The notes under the pieces are model-generated. The model saw only the letters and a list, made by a program, of their open reading frames with translations, was not told where the DNA came from and searched no databases. DNA of 32,878 bases from CAUYUA01 sp963575675. Its GTDB lineage: Bacteria; Pseudomonadota; Alphaproteobacteria; Azospirillales; Azospirillaceae. Made by a program: the position numbers and the translations under genes. Below, in pieces: positions 1 to 7,997 of the stretch (position 1 is the stretch's first letter; every line of letters begins with the position of its first letter). The stretch is from NCBI GenBank assembly GCA_963575675.1, contig CAUYUA010000221.1, forward strand, positions 1 to 32,878. The letters are read 5' to 3'.

Positions 1-68
1 TCGCGAATAAGGGGGGCTTTCGCTCCCCCCTTATGATCCCCTGCGACCAGGAACATAGTTCCCGGACC
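1..68. repeat. Half copy of the dispersed palindromic repeat, at the window edge
   Basis: This stretch matches the right arm of the full element at 17568-17858. It has the same G6/C6 hairpin (arms at 7-16 and 25-34, 10 of 10 paired) followed by a version of the terminal module that reads GACCAGGAACATAGTTCCCGG. It may continue beyond the window. Lying downstream of the minus-strand elbB gene, it could also act as a transcription end point, which is inference. Confidence 0.8.
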
Positions 69-164
69 TTTTTGGTTTTTATGCGGAAAAAATAGACGGC
101 AATAATTTAGGATGAAATAGGAGGCTCGGGCGGATTGTGAGAGTTCTCGTCACTATGTTCTGTT

Positions 165-830
165 TTATGCATTGATCAGGTCGATCAATGCGCGGACAAC
201 ATTATCGGCGCCTTCCGCGATTTGTGCGACTGAGGATTCCAACATGTAACATGGAGTCGTGACGACTCGATGCCGAGAGTCGATCGTCACTTCCGTTTGA
301 CGAGTCGCCTTATGGCGCGCGCCCATTTTCTCAATCGCTTGAGCCGTATCGGCGCATTGACCGATGGTGACTTCGACATCGCCGAGAACTTTCGCCAAAA
401 CAGCGGGGGCGATGCACAGAGCGCCAACAGGTTTTTTTGCAGCGACCATGGCGCGAATCGCGGCCTCGACGCTTGGTTCAACGGAACAGTCGGCGCCTTG
501 GAAGGCAAATGACGATAGATTTTTTGCGGCTCCGAATCCGCCGGGGAAAATCAACGCGTCGACGTCGTTGGGTTGGAAAGTCGCAAGGTCAGAGATATTT
601 CCGCGCGCAATGCGGGCCGATTCAATCAAGACGTTGCGCTGCTCCGACGTCGCTTCTCCGGTTATGTGATTGACGACGTGATGTTGCGTAATATTTGGAG
701 CGTAACAAACGGCCTCTGCTTTGTGGCGACTGATCGCTAACAGCGTTAGAACCGCTTCGTGAATCTCCGAGCCGTCATAAACGCCGCAACCAGACAGCGC
801 CACGCCGATTCTAATCGGGTTTCCAACCAT
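165..830 (-). CDS. elbB: ElbB-type DJ-1/PfpI family glyoxalase
   Basis: This 221-residue protein belongs to the ElbB branch of the DJ-1/PfpI superfamily, whose members have glyoxalase activity and were linked genetically to isoprenoid synthesis. Visible hallmarks are the N-terminal GCGVYDGSE motif (residues 14-22), the PGGFGAAKN loop (96-104) and the nucleophile-elbow cysteine C139 in GALCIAPAVLA. Length is normal for the family. The reading frame is open 14 codons further upstream, but I chose the ATG at 830 because GGGAG lies 9 nt before it and family similarity begins there. The gene follows the marR-like gene on the same strand with a 90-nt gap, so the two may be co-transcribed. The substrate is not deducible. 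Confidence 0.9.
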   Translation of the reverse strand: MVGNPIRIGVALSGCGVYDGSEIHEAVLTLLAISRHKAEAVCYAPNITQHHVVNHITGEATSEQRNVLIESARIARGNISDLATFQPNDVDALIFPGGFGAAKNLSSFAFQGADCSVEPSVEAAIRAMVAAKKPVGALCIAPAVLAKVLGDVEVTIGQCADTAQAIEKMGARHKATRQTEVTIDSRHRVVTTPCYMLESSVAQIAEGADNVVRALIDLINA

Positions 831-920
831 ATGAGCTTTCTCCCAACAAATGGCCACGCCTGAAAAAAACAAGAATAATCAGAAATAGGGGCGTCAACAA
901 TCCCGGAATCGGATGGACTA

Positions 921-1493
921 TTACTCTTTCTCCGAAGGATTGTCGTTATCGCGAAGGGTTTGGGGTTTTTTCTCGGCGATCGCTTCGTTTTTATCGTCGG
1001 TTGATTCAACGTCCGTCGTCAGCTCGTTGAGAGGAGGCGCTTCGAACAAGCGATTGGCGCCGCCGGCGGCGGCGGAGCGCGCAAACAGAGTGTACAGCAT
1101 CGCTTCCAGCCCTGAAGCCAGAGTCTCGCGTTGCGTTTCCGATAAGGTTTCGAGAGTGCTGATCAAAGTCGAGCGCGGATCGCGTTTCAGTAGATTTTGT
1201 CCTGCGGGCGTGACGGCGATTAGGTCGGCGCGACGGCTGGCGGGATTGCTCATGCGGATCAGCAATCCTTTATCGACGAGCGTGCGAACGGTGCGCGCCA
1301 CAGGACCCAGGCTCATTCCCTGGAAGCGGGCTAATGACGCCGTTGTGCGTGATGACGGCAGCGCCTCGGAAAAGTAGCGTAAAGCAATCCACTGGGCAGG
1401 GTAGAGACCTTCCGCGTAACCGGAAGAATGTATCAACCGGGATGCTTGTTCAAGCAAAGCGGCGATTCCTACGGGGGACACCTGAGACTGCAT
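921..1493 (-). CDS. MarR-family transcriptional regulator
   Basis: This 190-residue cytoplasmic protein has a MarR-type winged helix-turn-helix. Residues about 30-110 hold the DNA-binding core: the LYPAQWIALRYF helix, the recognition region around LARFQGMSLGPVARTVRTLVDKGLL, and the wing with RMSNPASRRADLIAVTPAG, typical of the DxRxxxxxLT region of MarR proteins. The C-terminal 40 residues are acidic and low in complexity and are not part of the fold. The start ATG has AAGGAG 5 nt upstream. MarR proteins are usually autoregulators responding to small phenolic, oxidative or lipophilic signals. elbB directly downstream is a plausible target, but I see no clear operator. Confidence 0.88.
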   Translation of the reverse strand: MQSQVSPVGIAALLEQASRLIHSSGYAEGLYPAQWIALRYFSEALPSSRTTASLARFQGMSLGPVARTVRTLVDKGLLIRMSNPASRRADLIAVTPAGQNLLKRDPRSTLISTLETLSETQRETLASGLEAMLYTLFARSAAAGGANRLFEAPPLNELTTDVESTDDKNEAIAEKKPQTLRDNDNPSEKE

Positions 1494-2007
1494 GATGACT
1501 CCTTATGTATTCAGTGCGCAATTTCGGCGCAAATGCAACCAGAATGCGGCGCTTCTGCAATCTCTTCGACTGCTCGGCCAAGGGAAAGTGCGGGTTAACT
1601 TACGATACGCCAAGGCTGAACCTCAAAGACGGGGCATAAAAAAGCAGCCTTGCAAGCGATGTTTAGAAGGCTCACCGAAATTGCTTATCGACTACCAAAG
1701 ACATGAGCTTTTCTTTGATGATTCCAACTGCCGAAACACGCACCACATAAATATTTTTGTTGCAGCCGACAATAGAAAACTTTGAAGAAAACATTTCCAA
1801 TGGGGAGCTGTTCAGAAAATTCGCCTTCAGGAAAATGTCGAGCCTAAAGTTACCCTTGTTTTTCGTTGCTATAAAGAGAAACATTTTCCTCCACAGAAAA
1901 ACAGTGCAAAACCGTCGTTTGGTCTGTGATCGAACCAATGACGAACAATTATATTTAATGTTGAGTGTGTGCGTTATCGATCGCCAAGCGCGCCTTGTGT
2001 TGCATTT
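1494..2007. other. Intergenic region without a supported gene
   Basis: These 514 bases separate the marR-like gene from the 3' end of the lipocalin gene, both on the minus strand. The region is AT-richer than its neighbours. Short open frames on both strands lack ribosome binding sites and any recognisable motif. It should contain the promoter of the marR-elbB pair near 1500-1600. I see no repeat or RNA gene. Confidence 0.5.
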
Positions 2008-2586
2008 TTATGGATTTTGGGGTGGCGATTGTTGGAGTGTTTTCTGAAGTTGCAGAACATCGAACCCTAGCGCCGCTGCTTTGGCGACCACGGCGTCGAA
2101 AACTGCGGGCTGAAGGGTTGGGGTTCGTGACAAAATCCATAAACGCCGCCGATCCGGCGTTCCCACCAGAGACCAATGATAATCATTGTCCAGCGCTAAG
2201 ATCCAATACCAGCCTTCGATTAGAGGAACGAAGCTTACCAGCAAACGAGATCCATCAGGCTTTGATGGATCTAGACGAGCGATTCCTTCGGCGGAACGTT
2301 CTTTTCCGGTTAGACTTCCGTCTCGGCAGCGATTGATTACATCGATGTCGCCGTCTTTACGCAGACGATACTCCGCTGTGGAGCCGACGCATCCTTCTTG
2401 AAACCATGCTGGAAACGACGCAATTTCATACCATTGTCCAAGGTAGCGATCGAGATGAACGGTGGAGACGGTTGATGGCGGGTCGTCGGGTAAATTGCGA
2501 CAGCCGGAAAGAGAGAAAACGGCCAAGACACACAACGCCACTATGAACGCGGCGTTGTGTTGAAGCCGAGTTTCTAAACACGTCAC
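2008..2586 (-). CDS. blc: Blc-like lipocalin lipoprotein
   Basis: This 192-residue protein is a bacterial lipocalin, a family of small outer-membrane lipoproteins that bind lysophospholipids or other lipophilic ligands. A signal peptide with hydrophobic core (residues about 12-25) ends in the lipobox LSGC, so C29 is the predicted lipidation site. The lipocalin signature YLGQWYEIASFP (48-59) and the later DNDYHWSLVGTPDRRRLWILSR block, matching the Blc strand pattern, are both present. The start is GTG at 2586 with GGGAG 6 nt upstream. An ATG 6 nt earlier reads directly into a stop. The residue after the lipobox cysteine is Arg, so outer-membrane sorting by the +2 rule is allowed. Confidence 0.92.
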   Translation of the reverse strand: MTCLETRLQHNAAFIVALCVLAVFSLSGCRNLPDDPPSTVSTVHLDRYLGQWYEIASFPAWFQEGCVGSTAEYRLRKDGDIDVINRCRDGSLTGKERSAEGIARLDPSKPDGSRLLVSFVPLIEGWYWILALDNDYHWSLVGTPDRRRLWILSRTPTLQPAVFDAVVAKAAALGFDVLQLQKTLQQSPPQNP

Positions 2587-3008
2587 AGCATGCTCCCTGG
2601 TTCAAACGTCCTGAAACATCCAGCAAACTCTCCAGAAAAAAAGAACACGAACGGCGAGCCATGCGTCGACGTTGGTCAAGTTGGACAGGCGCAAAACACA
2701 GGAAACCTAACAATCGGCGGAAGACGCGGCGGCTCCTCCATTCTTCAATCCGATCTTAATCTCTTCAACAAAAAAGCGGTTGTCACAGCTCTTCGTCTGT
2801 GCTTGTCTGTGTACAGAGTGAGCAATACGTTCGTTGAGAGCCAACAAACCGCTTTCCTATGTGCGGCGGCGACTTTGGGCTGAATGAGAATGAAAGTCAA
2901 GACCATTTGCCGATATCTTACGCGAGGCGCGCAAAACCAGCCATGATGAAACATTATGGCTGTTCACTTGCTTTGAAAAAATTTTAATACTTATGATTCT
3001 GGAGAAAT
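2587..3008. other. Intergenic region without a supported gene
   Basis: These 422 bases lie between the lipocalin gene and the 3' end of nfu, both on the minus strand. The promoter of the lipocalin gene should be here. Short open frames show no ribosome binding sites or family features. I see no strong hairpin or repeat. Confidence 0.45.
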
Positions 3009-3596
3009 CTACCGAACGGCGCGGACTTCCGTCACTTCAGGAATGAAATATTTCAATAGATTTTCGACGCCGTTCTTTAGAGTTGCGGTCGCGCTCGGGC
3101 AGCCGGAGCATGCGCCACGCAAGCGTAAATAGACCACGCCGTTGTCATAGCTATGGAACGTGATGTCGCCGCCGTCTCTTGCGACCGCAGGGCGAATGCG
3201 CGAATCAAGAAGTTCGTTGATTTGCTGAATGATGTAAGCGTCGGCGTCTTCGCTTTCCGAACCGTCCGCGCCTTCCGAAGCGTCTGCATTGGCTTCGGTT
3301 GAGGCGTTATTGGACAAAACCGGCGAATTGGAGGTGAAGTGCTCCATCAGCGCCGCCAATACTTGAGTTTTCAGCAGCGTCCAATCCTCGTTTGGGCGGT
3401 GCGTTACGGCGATGAAATCGTTTCCTAAAAACACGTTTTCCACGCCTTCTACGCCGAAAAGACGCTCGGCCAAAGGCGAGCGGCCTGTTGCGGCTTCCGC
3501 AGAGGAAAATTCGAGCGATCCGTTGGAGAGAATGGCGCGGCCAGGTAAAAATTTAAGAGTGTTGGGGTTGGGAGTTTGTTCTGTTTGGATAAACAT
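3009..3596 (-). CDS. Nfu-type iron-sulfur cluster carrier protein
   Basis: This 195-residue protein carries iron-sulfur clusters to target apoproteins. The N-terminal Nfu_N domain begins with FIQTEQTPNPNTLKFLPG (2-19) and runs to about residue 88. An acidic, Ser/Ala-rich linker (about 92-120) follows, then the NifU-like domain (120-195) with the cluster-binding CxxC at C163 and C166 in GACSGCPSA. This two-domain form is standard in alphaproteobacteria and mitochondria. The frame stays open far upstream, antisense to ilvB, but homology starts at the ATG at 3596, with GAAAGG 9 nt before it. The gene is divergent from ilvB. Confidence 0.93.
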   Translation of the reverse strand: MFIQTEQTPNPNTLKFLPGRAILSNGSLEFSSAEAATGRSPLAERLFGVEGVENVFLGNDFIAVTHRPNEDWTLLKTQVLAALMEHFTSNSPVLSNNASTEANADASEGADGSESEDADAYIIQQINELLDSRIRPAVARDGGDITFHSYDNGVVYLRLRGACSGCPSATATLKNGVENLLKYFIPEVTEVRAVR

Positions 3597-3756
3597 CACG
3601 CGAGGCCTTTCAAGTGGATGCCTCTGTAAATTGGAGAATCGGGATGAGAAGATCAAGTGGGGAAAACTTGTTTCATGTTTGCGCCATGTGTTTGCGCGAT
3701 GTGAAAGGCTTTGTCGGCGATGGGGGCGCAAGGTCATTGGACCTTTTTTGATTTTT

Positions 3757-3822
3757 ATGCTGATTTTTGTGCGGAGCGCGTTCGTCAATGCGTTCGTCAA
3801 TGCGTTTGTCGTGGTGAAATAA
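3757..3822 (+). CDS. Candidate Val/Leu/Ile-rich leader peptide of the ilv operon
   Basis: This 21-codon frame starts ATG-CTG-ATT and ends with three consecutive Val codons (GTC GTG GTG) before AAA TAA. Eight of 21 residues are Leu, Ile or Val, and a 12-nt unit (GCGTTCGTCAAT) repeats in tandem. An in-frame TTG at 3748 would add Leu/Met-Ile-Phe, and the residues further upstream are also Val-Ile. No good ribosome binding site precedes the ATG; the nearest purine-rich stretch is AAGG at 3730-3733, 14 nt before the TTG, so the start is uncertain. The composition, and a terminator 60 nt downstream of the stop, fit a leader peptide for attenuation of the biosynthetic operon that follows. This is inference. 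Confidence 0.45.
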   Translation: MLIFVRSAFVNAFVNAFVVVK

Positions 3823-3881
3823 TTTACGGCTTCGCCGCGCGCTTTCTCTATCCGCTTTTCCTTGCTCCCTTTCCCTCTCAA

Positions 3882-3914
3882 AAAAAACGCCATGGATGCA
3901 AAACGGCGTTTTTT
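3882..3914 (+). terminator. Intrinsic terminator, probable ilvB attenuator
   Basis: The arm AAAAAACGCC (3882-3891) pairs perfectly with GGCGTTTTTT (3905-3914) around a 13-nt loop, and the T-run ends the right arm. It lies between the candidate leader peptide and ilvB in a divergent intergenic region, where a plus-strand terminator makes sense only as an attenuator. GCGTTT at 3802-3807 is complementary to AAACGC at 3885-3890 and could take part in an alternative fold. I could not compute folding energies. Confidence 0.6.
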
Positions 3915-4139
3915 ATTTGTTTGACGAGGCCCTATAAATGTCTTTACCCTGCCGAACTCTGGAATGCTAGGGATATAAGCTCGCGTCAAGCATGGCGGTC
4001 GTCTTCCGATGGTCGTGAATTGAGGCGTGAAGTCGGCGATATAGGGTCGGCGATAAGGGAAGGGCGCAGAGCGCGACGCAAACAAGCGACGCGAAGTCCT
4101 CTTGTCCATGGTTGCGAAATTGGCGAAGGTTAGACGGGA

Positions 4140-5900
4140 ATGTCCGAGCAAAAACTGACCGGTGCGGAGATCATCCTCAAGGCTCTGCGGGATCAGGGCG
4201 TGGACCTGATTTTCGGTTATCCCGGCGGTGCGGTGCTGCCGATCTATGATGCGCTGTTTCAGCAGAACGATCTGCGGCACATCTTGGTCCGGCACGAACA
4301 AGCGGCGGTGCATGCCGCCGAGGGATATGCGCGCTCCACCGGCAAAGTCGGCTGCGTTCTGGTGACGTCCGGCCCCGGCGCGACCAACGCCGTCACCGGC
4401 CTTACCGACGCGCTGCTCGACAGCATTCCGCTGGTGTGCCTGACCGGCCAAGTGCCGACTCACTTGATCGGCAACGACGCTTTCCAAGAAGCCGACACGA
4501 CCGGAATCACCCGTCCCTGCACGAAGCACAATTATTTGGTCAAGGACGTGACCCAGCTCGCTCGCACCATTCATGAGGCGTTCTACGTCGCCCGCAGTGG
4601 TCGGCCCGGTCCCGTGTTGATCGATATTCCAAAAGACATTCAATTCGCCGAAGGCCCTTACATCAGCCCCAGCGAAGTTCGTCACAAAAGCTATCGCCCG
4701 CAGATCAAGCCTGAATTGGCGCGCGTGGAAGAGGCCGTGGAGCTGATGGTCAGCGCCAAAAAGCCGATCTTCTACACCGGCGGCGGCGTGATCAATTCCG
4801 GTGTTATGGCTTCGAAGCTGTTGACTCAGTTCGTGCGCATGACGGGCTTCCCGATCACCAGCACCTTGATGGGGTTAGGCGCATTCCCGGCCTCCGATTC
4901 CCAGTTTCTCGGCATGCTCGGCATGCATGGCACCTACGAAGCCAATTTGGCCATGCACGGCTGCGACGTGATGATCAACATCGGCGCCCGATTCGATGAT
5001 CGCGTCACGGGCCGGTTGTCCGATTTCTCTCCCGGATCCAAGAAAATTCACGTCGATATCGACCCCTCTTCGATCAATAAAAACGTCCCTGTCGATCTTC
5101 CGATCATTGGCGACGCCGCTCATGTGCTGGAGCATATGATTCGGATTTGGAAGGTGCGGCAAAAACGTTGCGACGCGGTCGCCTTGAAAGCGTGGTGGGG
5201 GCAGATCGATTTGTGGCGCAAACGGGATTGCCTCCACTACGAAAAAACCGATCGCGTGATCAAGCCGCAGTACGCTTTGGAGCGTCTGCGCGAGCTGATC
5301 AAAGGGATGGATTACTATATCGCCACCGAAGTCGGGCAGCACCAAATGTGGAGCGCCCAATTCATGCCGTTCGATCAGCCGAATCGCTGGTTGACGTCCG
5401 GCGGACTCGGAACGATGGGGTATGGTCTCCCCGCCGCAATCGGTTGTCAACTCGCTCATCCCGAATCGCTGGTGATCGATATCGCCGGCGAAGCTTCGAT
5501 CATGATGAACATTCAGGAAATGGCCACCGCCGTTCAGCACAAGGCGCCGGTCAAAATCTTCATTCTGAACAATCAATATATGGGAATGGTTCGTCAGTGG
5601 CAGGAGCTGCTGCACGGCGGTCGCTACTCCGAATCGCACAGCGAAGTTTTGCCCGACTTCGTTAAGCTCGCCGACGCCTTCGGCGCCCATGGCATTCGCG
5701 TGACAAAGGTTTCCGAACTCGACGACGCCATTCGTGAAATGATCGCCGTAAAGAAGCCGGTGATCGTCGATGTCGCCGTCGACCCCACCGAAAATTGCTT
5801 CCCCATGATTCCGGGCGGTAAAGCGCATAACGAAATTCTGCTCGGGCCGTCGGAGAAAAACGCCGAAGCCACGCCCGAAGAAGGAATGGTGTTGGTCTAA
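4140..5900 (+). CDS. ilvB: Acetolactate synthase, large catalytic subunit
   Basis: This 586-residue enzyme condenses two pyruvates, or pyruvate and 2-oxobutyrate, in the first common step of valine, leucine and isoleucine synthesis. It needs thiamine diphosphate, Mg2+ and FAD. The N-terminal domain holds the catalytic glutamate E53 in RHEQAAVHAAEGYAR. The middle FAD-binding domain includes GARFDDRVTG, and the C-terminal diphosphate-binding domain contains GEASIMMNIQE followed by NNQYMGMVRQWQ. GEAS replaces the textbook GDGS, a form I recall from related alphaproteobacterial enzymes. AAGG lies 10 nt before the ATG. The small subunit gene follows after 138 nt. Expression is probably controlled by the upstream attenuator. 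Confidence 0.97.
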   Translation: MSEQKLTGAEIILKALRDQGVDLIFGYPGGAVLPIYDALFQQNDLRHILVRHEQAAVHAAEGYARSTGKVGCVLVTSGPGATNAVTGLTDALLDSIPLVCLTGQVPTHLIGNDAFQEADTTGITRPCTKHNYLVKDVTQLARTIHEAFYVARSGRPGPVLIDIPKDIQFAEGPYISPSEVRHKSYRPQIKPELARVEEAVELMVSAKKPIFYTGGGVINSGVMASKLLTQFVRMTGFPITSTLMGLGAFPASDSQFLGMLGMHGTYEANLAMHGCDVMINIGARFDDRVTGRLSDFSPGSKKIHVDIDPSSINKNVPVDLPIIGDAAHVLEHMIRIWKVRQKRCDAVALKAWWGQIDLWRKRDCLHYEKTDRVIKPQYALERLRELIKGMDYYIATEVGQHQMWSAQFMPFDQPNRWLTSGGLGTMGYGLPAAIGCQLAHPESLVIDIAGEASIMMNIQEMATAVQHKAPVKIFILNNQYMGMVRQWQELLHGGRYSESHSEVLPDFVKLADAFGAHGIRVTKVSELDDAIREMIAVKKPVIVDVAVDPTENCFPMIPGGKAHNEILLGPSEKNAEATPEEGMVLV

Positions 5901-6038
5901 TCGCTCTTTGCGGAAAGACAATCCTTGCCTTTGCCTTGCGAATGCGTCGCGCGCGGTGGGTGGAAAAAGCGCTCTTGTTGCGCAACCGTCCACGGCGCTT
6001 CGATGCGCACAGCGTACAGATGGAAGAAGACGTGACCC

Positions 6039-6554
6039 ATGCCCGCTGAACTGAATAAAACTGAAAAACATACTGTGGCCGTGTTGGTCGATAACGAGCC
6101 GGGCGTTCTCGCGCGGGTCATCGGACTATTCTCCGGTCGTGGCTATAACATCGAAAGCCTCACTGTGGCCGAGGTTGATACGGCGCAGCATTTGTCGCGA
6201 ATCACCATTGTCACGTCCGGCACGCGCATGATTGTTGAGCAGATCAAAGCGCAGCTCGACCGTTTGGTGCCCGTGCATAAAGTACGCGATTTGACCGAAG
6301 AAGGTCCTTCGATCGAACGCGAATTGGCTTTGATCAAGGTGGTCAGCTCGGGCGAGAAACGTATCGAATCTTTGAGAATCGCCGATATCTTCAAGGCCAA
6401 AGTGGTTGATGCGACGCTCAACTCCTTCGTGTTCGAGCTGACCGGAACCGGGGCTGAATTAAACGACTTCATTGGTTTGATGAACCAACTGGGGTTGGTT
6501 GAAACCAGCCGGACCGGCGTGGTGGCGATTACTCGTGGCCCCAGCGGCTTCTAG
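6039..6554 (+). CDS. ilvH: Acetolactate synthase, small regulatory subunit
   Basis: This 171-residue protein is the regulatory subunit that activates IlvB and gives valine feedback inhibition. The N-terminal ACT domain spans about residues 11-85, with VLVDNEPGVLARVIGLFSGRGYNIESLTV forming the valine-binding region. The C-terminal domain (about 90-165) is typical of the long IlvH/IlvN type. The ribosome binding site is weak: GGAAG lies about 13 nt upstream. The gene sits between ilvB and ilvC on the same strand, which fits one operon. Confidence 0.96.
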   Translation: MPAELNKTEKHTVAVLVDNEPGVLARVIGLFSGRGYNIESLTVAEVDTAQHLSRITIVTSGTRMIVEQIKAQLDRLVPVHKVRDLTEEGPSIERELALIKVVSSGEKRIESLRIADIFKAKVVDATLNSFVFELTGTGAELNDFIGLMNQLGLVETSRTGVVAITRGPSGF

Positions 6555-6612
6555 GTTTTTTTTGCGTAACTGTTTGGCGCTTTTTTTCTTGTTTCCCGTT
6601 CGAGGATAGACT

Positions 6613-7632
6613 ATGCGCGTTTACTATGATCGTGATGCCGACGTTAACCTGATCAAAAACAAAAAGGTCGCGGTGATCGGCTATGGCAGCCAGGGCCATG
6701 CTCATGCGATGAACCTGCGCGACAGTGGCGTCAAGGATGTGGTGATCGCGCTGCGTCCAGGCAGCGGCAGCACGAAAAAGGCCGAAGCGGCGGAGTTCAC
6801 CGTCGTTGATCCGGCGACCGCCGCTCGCACTTGCGATCTGTTGATGATTTTGGCGCCCGATGAATTGCAGGCCGATCTCTATCGCGAGCATTTGGAGCCC
6901 AATTTGAAGCAGGGCGCCGCTTTGGCCTTTGCTCATGGATTGAACATCCATTTCAACTTGATTGTGCCTCGCGCCGATCTCGACGTGTTCATGATTGCTC
7001 CTAAAGGGCCCGGTCACACCGTGCGCGCCGAATATCAACGCGGCGGCGGCGTCCCTTGCTTGGTTGCGGTGCATCAAAACGCTTCCGGCAATGCGCTCGA
7101 CATCGCTCTGAGCTATGCGTCCGCCATCGGCGGCGGTCGGGCCGGCGTCATTGAGACCACCTTCCGCGAAGAGTGCGAAACCGACCTATTCGGTGAGCAA
7201 TCTGTGTTGTGCGGCGGCGTCAGCGCTTTGATCGTCGCCGGCTTCGAGACTTTGGTCGAGGCTGGTTACGCTCCGGAAATGGCCTATTTCGAGTGCCTCC
7301 ATGAAGTTAAGCTGATCGTTGATCTGATCTACGAAGGCGGCATCGCCAATATGCGTTACTCGGTTTCCAACACCGCCGAGTATGGCGACTATACCAGAGG
7401 CCCCCGCATCATCACGGAAGAGACCAAAAAGGAGATGAAGCGCATCCTCGACGACATTCAGTCCGGACGGTTTGTTCGCGATTGGATGTTGGAAAACAAA
7501 ATCGGCCAGCCCAATTTCAAAGCGATGCGTCGGCGTTCTGCCGAGCATCCGATTGAGCAAGTCGGCGAGCGTCTCCGCTCTATGATGCCTTGGATCGCTG
7601 CGCGGCGCATGGTTGATAAGAGCAAAAACTAA
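6613..7632 (+). CDS. ilvC: Ketol-acid reductoisomerase (class I)
   Basis: This 339-residue NADPH-dependent enzyme isomerises and reduces acetolactate or acetohydroxybutyrate in the second step of branched-chain amino acid synthesis. The N-terminal Rossmann fold shows GYGSQGHAHA (23-32). The catalytic histidine is H108 in AFAHGLNIHF. The C-terminal knotted domain carries the Mg2+ ligands D191 and E195 in ETDLFGEQ, and the later E-containing FECLHEVKLIVDLIYEGG helix. The length of about 340 identifies the short class I form. GAGGA precedes the ATG by 7 nt. It is the last gene of the ilv operon, 58 nt after ilvH. Confidence 0.98.
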   Translation: MRVYYDRDADVNLIKNKKVAVIGYGSQGHAHAMNLRDSGVKDVVIALRPGSGSTKKAEAAEFTVVDPATAARTCDLLMILAPDELQADLYREHLEPNLKQGAALAFAHGLNIHFNLIVPRADLDVFMIAPKGPGHTVRAEYQRGGGVPCLVAVHQNASGNALDIALSYASAIGGGRAGVIETTFREECETDLFGEQSVLCGGVSALIVAGFETLVEAGYAPEMAYFECLHEVKLIVDLIYEGGIANMRYSVSNTAEYGDYTRGPRIITEETKKEMKRILDDIQSGRFVRDWMLENKIGQPNFKAMRRRSAEHPIEQVGERLRSMMPWIAARRMVDKSKN

Positions 7633-7643
7633 CAAGCGCTTTT

Positions 7644-7674
7644 GAGCCGTTTTCCGCAAGGGCGCGGCTCTTTT
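7644..7674 (+). terminator. Terminator after ilvC
   Basis: GAGCCG (7644-7649) pairs with CGGCTC (7665-7670) across a 15-nt loop and is followed by TTTT. It begins 11 nt after the ilvC stop codon and fits the end of the ilv operon. Confidence 0.65.
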
Positions 7675-7689
7675 GAATAAAAATTAAAA

Positions 7690-7875
7690 GGGTCCAGGGA
7701 CTGTGTTCCTGGTCGCCGGGGATTATAAGGGGGGAGCGAGAGCCCCCCTTATTTGCCGCAAGGCAAAGTTCGTGCAAGCTGCGAGACGTCCGTCTTATGG
7801 CGAAGGGGAGCTTTTCGTTTCCTCCCTTCCTTACGCCTTTCCCTCCCTACGACCAGGAACACAGTCCCCGGCCCC
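7690..7875. repeat. Shorter copy of the dispersed inverted-repeat element
   Basis: The left end (7690-7752) matches the left arm of the element at 17568-17858, including the terminal module with CCAGG/CCTGG and the G6/C6 hairpin. The right end (about 7848-7875) is the inverted terminal module GACCAGGAACACAGTCCCCGG. The right-hand G6/C6 hairpin is replaced by unrelated pyrimidine-rich DNA. The unit is about 186 bp and lies between ilvC and the binding-protein gene. Confidence 0.8.
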
Positions 7876-7876
7876 T

Positions 7877-7975
7877 TTTGATTTGTTGTTTTTGTCCATT
7901 TTCATTGTTTTGATGTTTTGATGTTTTGGTTTTGATGTTTTGATTTTCATTGTTTTGTTTGTCGTTTTATTTTTT
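7877..7975. repeat. T-rich low-complexity tract before the binding-protein gene
   Basis: The plus strand is almost pure T and G with irregular repeats of TGTTTTGA and TTTTGATGTTTTG. It directly precedes the ribosome binding site of the gene at 7998. It could affect promoter melting or DNA curvature, but no specific function can be read from it. Confidence 0.55.
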
Positions 7976-7997
7976 TCCTGAGTAAGGATGTTTAGCC

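Larger units (their letters stand above)
3597..4139. other. Divergent nfu / ilvB intergenic region
   Basis: This 543-base region separates two divergently transcribed genes, so it must hold the promoters of both. On the plus strand it contains a short open frame rich in branched-chain residues (3757-3822) and an intrinsic-terminator hairpin (3882-3914). About 225 bases between the hairpin and ilvB hold no feature I can support. A terminator here cannot serve an upstream plus-strand gene, because none exists within the region. Confidence 0.6.

Noticed and set aside
1492..1785. 97-codon plus-strand frame starting at the marR-like gene start
   Set aside because: Its ATG overlaps the start codon of the minus-strand gene, it has no ribosome site, and no motif is visible.
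2174..2188. Fur-box-like palindrome CAATGATAATCATTG
   Set aside because: It lies inside the lipocalin coding sequence, where the codons for Asp-Asn-Asp-Tyr-His-Trp produce it. It is far from any promoter position.
3711..4133. 140-codon plus-strand frame between nfu and ilvB
   Set aside because: It overlaps the leader peptide in another frame, reads through the terminator hairpin, is rich in Arg/Cys and resembles no protein family. The alternative frame with Val/Leu/Ile codons fits the context better.
3597..4685. Long minus-strand extension of the nfu frame (363 extra codons)
   Set aside because: It runs antisense through the start of ilvB and the intergenic region, shows no family similarity, and nfu homology and its ribosome site begin at 3596.
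5460..5600. IlvB GEAS instead of GDGS as a sign of an inactive enzyme
   Set aside because: As I recall, related alphaproteobacterial acetolactate synthases have the same form, and all other catalytic features, including E53 and the following NN motif, are present.
4875..6071. 398-codon minus-strand open frame
   Set aside because: It is antisense to ilvB, which is fully supported by homology. The composition (His/Arg/Asp-rich) is typical of a shadow frame.
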